DNA from: Durusdinium trenchii | Taxonomy: Eukaryota; Sar; Dinophyceae; Suessiales; Symbiodiniaceae | DNA: 64,000 nucleotides | Direction: 5' to 3' | Assembly: GCA_963970005.1 (NCBI GenBank) | Contig: CAXAMN010025306.1 | Span: 196,961-260,960, forward strand | Shown here: positions 58,437-64,000 of the stretch, in pieces | Numbering within the stretch: the first letter of the stretch is position 1 | Layout of the letters: every line of letters begins with the position of its first letter | The notes under the pieces: model-generated | The model's input: the letters and a program-made list of their open reading frames with translations, nothing else | The model's database searches: none | Told to the model about the DNA's origin: nothing | Translations under genes and position numbers: made by a program

Positions 58437-60990
58437 CAACAATGCTGAACCAACTTAACAACTTTGCCTCAGCCGGCAGGCGTCTCAACTCCAAGTCTCC
58501 AAGTGGAGGCTGCCCCGGATCACCTGGTAGACCGTTGTGATTGGGCAAATACGTCCAAGGAATCATAAGGAATCCAAAACAACATCAAAACACAGGTCAA
58601 CGAAAGATTCGATTGATCAACCAATAAATCAAACATGCCTGCTGCAGCTGCTAATCTCCCTTCCAGGTCTGCCATTAACTCCTGAATATCCCTGGCAATG
58701 TGCCATTGCATGCAACCAAATTGAAGCATATTGAAGCAACTGCTCGTCGCTCAGTATGACTGCCACATCTTCCAACGAGTCTGAGGGTCGCGCTCCCCCT
58801 CAGGAACTCTCCAGCCGTTTGGAGGCACACGCCCCTGCTGCCTGTCCATCAGGTCCATGAGACGGCCTTCCATTGCCGCACATTGATGCTCAGACTAAAT
58901 CAACTTAACACAGCACAGAATTCATTTAGTAGAGACAGGTGCACACAAACGCCGAATAAATGAATCGATGTTTTAACTCTGACTTGATTCGGCATGGAAA
59001 CTTACCACCATGGTACCGCGCCAGCTTCTCTTGTGTCCACCACATTTGGAACTATCCACCTGAACACGGCCAAACGCAACAATTGTAGTCAGTTTGGCTA
59101 CATAAGCATCCATCTAGGAACCAAATGAATAGTGCGAGCGTTTGACACCCGAGGATGCCGAACAGCTGCGACCCTTGTTCCAAAACGCGCTCCGAAATGG
59201 TTTGGAGCCTGTGGAAGTCTTATTGTGAGCTTGTGGGTGCATGGTCCGATGCATCAAAACGTCAGTCGGACTCTCAATATCCCATCAGCAGCAAGGCAAA
59301 TCGCAGGCAGTTGAACCGCAAGGATCTGAGGCACCTAAGGGGTGCTATGTGACCAAGGCCCTTGCCCAGGTTTTGGTGAACACAGCGCAATGGGGAAAGA
59401 CCAAGGTTAACTTCGGCAGGCTCAAGTCCCGCAATTGGTCTTACATGGACCTTTGCAATCAACAGAAGAGGAAGCCAAAGGGTATGTGAAGTGGTGCCGA
59501 GCTAGAGCCCACTCAGCTGGAGGTGAGTTGAAGGATTTGTGCGCCTTCATGATACCCGTTGAATCGTTGGACTCAGGAATTTAATTGAAATATATTTAAA
59601 TCCTTCCGGGCTGACGTCATTTCTTGTTTTAATGTGTTCCAAGGTCGACGGTCAATTTTTTTAACTGAGATTCTGTCGTGTTAAAATCCTCGGGCCGACG
59701 TTTTATTAAAATCCTTTCCCAACCCTTGATGATCGCATCTGACAGCAGATCCTCACAAGTATCACCCAAAATCTGTATTTTTCCTTCCGCAAAACCTTTC
59801 CTTCCTCAAATCCACCCACACTCCATCCACAAATAATGTCCGTGATATGTGTGTACTTGAGCATGTCAAACATGTACAAACCACTTGATCACTTTGTCAT
59901 GTCTTGTGTGTGAAGGGGCCCGGCTGGTCATGTCCTGGTTCCGACTATTGGCCTGGCATTTATTTAGGCACAATGATATAATATGAGGACATGCATGTTC
60001 TTGAACAAAACAACGGCCATACACCGAGGTCGGACAATTGGAACGGGTCATCGGGCCTCGGTTAACGAAAAACATCCGGCATGTACCGAAATCGGTGCTT
60101 TTTGGTGCCAAGGATCAAGGAAACGTCCCACAATTGAGCCCTTTACAAGGCTCTCTTTTCACTAAACAACCAGATATATTTGATATATCTGCTTTTCAAG
60201 CCAAAACATGCTAATGATGCAGCTGGCCGCGGGCAGCATCATTCAAACCACGTCAACTCAAAACATGAACATTGGCATGTGCCTCCGTTAACTCCTCAGT
60301 CACTCAAGGGTAGTATATTACTAAAATCATACCTTGACCCTGTGCAAGCAATCACAAACAGGGAAAATCATGCATTACTAAATTCCTGGCCCAACATACC
60401 ATGTGGCCATCAATTTTGCTGGTATGTTGTTCCAACATGCTTATGGGAATCCTTGTTCCAATCTTTTCTTTGTGGCTGGTTTTTCGCATCGGATTATTCG
60501 CCTGGACGCAGCTGGTTTTCGGGAACACATATTTTGGCCGGGGTTGACCCCTAGGATTTTTAATATAGATTATCTAACGGTTATTTCATGTATTGGTTTG
60601 AGATGGAGAGCTCTCACAGCTCTTTGCACACCGGAGAGTTGATCCCCGGTCTGGATCACGACGTGTCTTCAAGTGAGGTATGAAGACATGGAAGGAGAAC
60701 CGCTGTGATGAAGAAAACATGCTGGTCACTGGTGAATGAATCAATGTTTCAGAACATTACAAAGCTGGAGAGATTATAAGGAGTGTTGATTTCAGCATTA
60801 ATGCCATCCCGTTCACCTTGGTTCTCACTTCTCGCATCGCAGGGACCGCAATGGCTCAGGAAAAGGGCCGAGCGCGCCCGTTCGCGTCGATCGGATTCGA
60901 CCCGGTTTGTGTTTTGACACATATATATATATTAAACTATATTATATAATATTATATGGGAGTTGATCTAAATTCTTTTATCTGGGATCC
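58437..60990. other. Interval without recognised gene
   Basis: No ORF above 125 codons on the plus strand and none recognised on the minus strand. 59106-59140 repeats sequence from about 51724. A (TA)n run lies at about 60920-60935. Confidence 0.5.
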
Positions 60991-60994
60991 GTCA

Positions 60995-61431
60995 TTTTCG
61001 CCAAAAAAAATACTTTCGCCAAACTTTTGCCTTCCTGCGTTTTATCTTTCGCCGAAGTACGTCGTATTTATGTGTGCCATGTATGTTGTGTTTTGTTCAC
61101 GTCAATGGCTTCTTCTTTACTGGCAAACACAAAATAGAAACTTCACTGTTTGTCAGCATGTGTCTTCTACTTAACTGTTGACACCCAGTACGTCTCTTTT
61201 GTTTCTCCTGGGTGTCAGCAAGAATCAAAATTGCAAGAATCACTGTAGTAGCCGGTCACTCAAACTTACTCATAATGGGCTGGGGGTCAGATGTGGCAGG
61301 GTGAACTTTCGCCAATCTTGAGCTGAACTTTCGCCAAACTTTCGCCTTTTGCGGGGTAGAGTTTTGTGGCAAAGCCACCCCCCAAAGCAGGAGCAGGAAT
61401 AGTAGTAGTAGTAGTAGTGGTGGTAGTGGTA

Positions 61432-61484
<53 letters not shown>

Positions 61485-61719
61485 GGTGGTAGTGGTAGTG
61501 GTAGTCGTAGTCGTAGTAGTAGTAGTAGTAGTAGCAGCCGCAGCAGCAGCAGGTTATCTAACTTCCACAGCTTATCTAGCTTCTGAGTCACTGCCACCAG
61601 CTGTTCAGAAAGCAAATGAACATTCATACAAAAGTACATATTTAATCTTTCGCCAGATCTTTCGCCAAAAAAAATATATAAAAAAAATACTTTCGCCAAC
61701 TCGAGGAAAAACTTTCGCC
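60995..61719 (+). repeat. Cluster of CTTTCGCC octamers around a GGTCGT microsatellite
   Basis: Exact CTTTCGCC occurs at 61013, 61046, 61306, 61328, 61339, 61647, 61659, 61690 and 61712, with TTTTCGCC at 60995. Most are followed by AA. They lie on both sides of the triplet/hexamer microsatellite and nowhere else was such a density noticed. Confidence 0.9.
61402..61555 (+). repeat. (GTAGTG/GTCGTG)n microsatellite
   Basis: Runs of TAG-TGG and (GGTCGT) units for about 150 bp, ending in GCAGCAGC. The 119- and 147-codon ORFs across it (poly-Val, or poly-Pro/Arg on the minus strand) are repeat translations. Confidence 0.95.
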
Positions 61720-61739
61720 AAATGAGATTTTGATATGTT

Positions 61740-63156
61740 CCGGGTCATCGTCATGCACACTGCTGACTAGGACCTTTAGATCGACAACCATATACACAAT
61801 TGTACACACAGTTTTGTCATGGCCACACTTGCCGCTTGCTTGAATGGCCAAAGGCAAGCGTAAGACGTAAGATTTGATTCCATGAGTTATTCTGTGCTTC
61901 TGAGTTCTGTGCATGGGGGGATCCTGCGAGATACGAAGTCTCCGCAAGCAAAGGCCTTACAGGTCATTCCCGGCATGAAGGATACGAAGTCTGGAGTCTG
62001 GAGGTCACTTGAAGCCTGGTCCTTCGTGCTTTTGCTTAGCCTCAGACAGAATTCCAACGTTTATGAAACTTTGCTTGATTGGAAGAGGACTAAAAGGAAA
62101 AACATCAAAAACAATCCAAAAGCAAATAACATTGAACAAATGTCAAGAAGCAAAACCTCCAAACTCCATGACCTAAGGCATCCTGCCGGATAGCGTGAAG
62201 CAATTTCCGCCGGGTCCAAAGTGGTGATCTTAGCACCTAGCAGCTGTCACAGCTGTCAGCACGGCCATCTGTCCAGCGCATGGAAGAATTGAATCTCTTG
62301 GTTGTACTTGGGCGGTTGAGCTTGCAACTAAATGTTGTGGGTGAGGTGGTTGGCGTTGATGGATCAGAACCTAAAGTCACAGTGCACTGGAACTTTACCT
62401 CTAACATCGCCATGGCATCTACTGTGCCGGCCTGAGCCTTCAACAATGAAGCGTCGCATGGGCTTGTCATTGAAGAAACAATTGACACCTGTCGCGACAT
62501 GTGGAGATGCATCCGGTGTACAGCTGTGCCATGTGGCCACTAAACGTCGCTAGGCCCGCTAGGTTGGAAGCTATTAGGCTGGAGGCCATCGCTAATATGT
62601 TGTTTTTCATATTTGCATGTTTATCATTGAGGAGCTGACCATACTTTATGGCAGATTTGGGTGGCAACCCTTGGTGCACCTGCAAAAAATCATCAAGCGC
62701 ATCATGGGCCGCATGGTGGTCAACTGAACTTATACAAAAACATCTTAAATATCAATATCAAGTATCAAGTTGTGGAACTCTGAATTGGGAGTGCACGCAG
62801 CATGTTCTGGGCGATATTCAATCCGCTTGATGAAACGTGTACTAGCATGCATATCGAAGACTTTGGCCGATGCAACTCCTACAGCCAGGCTTGCAGGGTC
62901 TGCAAAGAAGTCGTTCACCGTTCACTTCTCTGCATGGAACATTGGACCCTCCCAGTACATGCCGTGCTCACACTTCGTGTTCCGAGCGGCACGCAGCTGG
63001 CACATGCAGGATCTGCAAGGGCAAAAGAACACTGTCCTTGCTACACACAGTCATGCTTACCATTCTCAAAACCAGAATGGGCACGTCTGTGCATCCCTCA
63101 AATTCTTCAAATGCGAGCACAGCATCCAATTGACCATCTAGCCCCCAGCAAGCAAA
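61740..63156. other. Interval with weak exon candidates
   Basis: A minus-strand ORF at 62237-62512 (with L-L-K-A-Q-A-G-T-V-D-A-M-A-M-L-E-V) and a plus ORF at 62770-63141 both have plausible composition but no recognisable domain or splice support. Confidence 0.35.
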
Positions 63157-63757
63157 TCACCGACAAGTTGAAACTCCTTTCTCACGCCTCACCTCACGAG
63201 TTGTTGCTCCACATAAACCATGATCACCATCTCGAGTGGAGCAGGAGATCTGATGAGCATTCATTCCTGTCCCATGGAAAGGGCGTATGTTTGATGCTTT
63301 GTCGTCAAACATGTAGACCTGTGATTTGCGTATTCCAAGCTCTTCAGCCATCTTTCTTGCTTTCTCAGCCTTGCAGCCTCGATTGCAGCTGAGCACGTTC
63401 TGTGGAACCGGAATGTTGGGGCGGGCACGATGATGAGCACTGATGCCGCGAATATGACATTCTTGACCACACCACGTGCCCCAAACATATTGACCCAAGT
63501 GAGACAAGGTCACCTCACCTCCACCATAGGCATCATCATAACCACCTACGACTTTGTTGGCAGGGCATCGTCGAGTGTCTCCTTGTTTTCCAGTAAGTGT
63601 TCGATCCACATCAAAAATGCAAAGGCAGTTCTTGGACTTCGCAAATTCACCGCTTCTCGTTGTTTCGTTGAAGGCCGATTCCATCCCTAGCGCTTTTGCA
63701 AACGCGCGGAACCCCTCCAGCAAATATCCTGTCAAATTCTCAGGGCTGAGAGAGTTC
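63157..63757 (-). CDS. HAD-like DxDxT phosphatase-type protein, terminal exon
   Basis: Open minus-strand frame of about 200 codons ending at the stop at 63157. The leading TTG CAG (63757-63762) fits a splice acceptor (CCTTGCAG) better than a start, so the exon begins at about 63756 and the gene continues beyond the right edge. Residues about 47-54 read C-I-F-D-V-D-R-T-L-T, HAD motif I with both catalytic Asp. About 95 residues later V-Y-M-F-D-D-K-A-S-N-I-R-P-F provides the motif IV acidic pair, followed by G-T-G-M-N-A and a Cys-containing tail (S-C-S-T-R-D, L-C-G-A-T). Spacing between motifs suits a compact HAD phosphatase. The substrate is unknown. Confidence 0.6.
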
Positions 63758-63762
63758 TGCAA

Positions 63763-64000
63763 GGATGAGTGATTGCCTCAGATCGTCATTCAGTCATGGA
63801 TCCTACATACAGAGTAGAGTGTACCACAAGAAATTGTGGTCCAACCGCCCAACAGCCACGGTTTGTGGCCGATGATCTTTCACTAGATAGTATAATTACT
63901 TGTGTTGGTAAGCGGGCGCAACTCACCAGGTTCGGGCTCTCAAGGTCCCGATGCAAAGTCGTCCACGAAGTACCGCGATCACGCGGCAGCTTTTCCAGCG
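63763..64000. other. Right edge, no gene called
   Basis: About 240 bp, probably intron and upstream sequence of the HAD-like gene; no open frame of note. Confidence 0.5.

Noticed and set aside
61256..61725. Poly-Val and Pro/Arg-repeat ORFs
   Set aside because: Simple translation of a GTCGTG/GTAGTG microsatellite.
62802..63392. 196-codon plus-strand ORF
   Set aside because: It partly lies opposite the HAD-like exon, whose catalytic motifs identify the minus strand as coding.

Overview
The window looks like nuclear DNA of a dinoflagellate, probably Suessiales/Symbiodiniaceae. This is inferred from a 12-nt match to the 3' end of the dinoflagellate spliced leader, a copia-type reverse transcriptase of the kind abundant in these genomes, host gene pieces split by short introns, and dispersed palindromic repeats. 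All family calls come from reading motifs; no database was searched.

Region 1 (1-12,894) is the 3' part of a very large copia-like LTR retrotransposon. The window opens inside the integrase. A frame-1 ORF carries the integrase end and the reverse transcriptase; a frame-2 ORF of about 2,780 codons carries RNase H and then about 7.4 kb of extra coding sequence. That extra part holds a putative methyltransferase-like domain, a CCHC zinc knuckle and a C-terminal domain resembling Tpt1/KptA RNA 2'-phosphotransferase. After an in-frame TGA comes a further 462-codon ORF with a zinc ribbon. A G-rich tract and a 265-bp 3' LTR with perfect 6-bp inverted ends close the element. It sits just upstream of exons of a PrmA-like methyltransferase gene (12,908-13,642).

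Region 2 (13.7-23.0 kb) is a cluster of duplicated repeats. Eight copies in four sequence groups contain the same putative RNA fold: a closing stem, a small hairpin, a long hairpin and, in three groups, a pseudoknot. The stems differ in sequence between groups but keep pairing. I regard this as the best candidate for an undescribed element. A LINE fragment, a Lys-rich exon and several microsatellites lie here too.

Region 3 (23-33.3 kb) holds the clearest host genes on the plus strand: a SAXO-like axonemal microtubule protein, a 461-aa protein with HAD-like motifs and an N-myristoylation signal, an RNA-binding KH protein with one short intron, and a Pro/Thr-rich protein.

Region 4 (33.3-40.1 kb) is mostly simple repeats and a strongly AT-rich island. 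The island contains an assembly gap flanked by identical 47-bp copies and ends at a 256-bp fold-back element.

Region 5 (40-64 kb) is gene-sparse. It carries candidate minus-strand exons (Cys-rich protein, 448-aa protein, acidic repeat protein, two-helix membrane exon, DxDxT phosphatase at the right edge), several arrays of a palindromic CTACTAGTAG repeat and a cluster of CTTTCGCC octamers. Stretches I do not list there show only short ORFs and no recognisable element.
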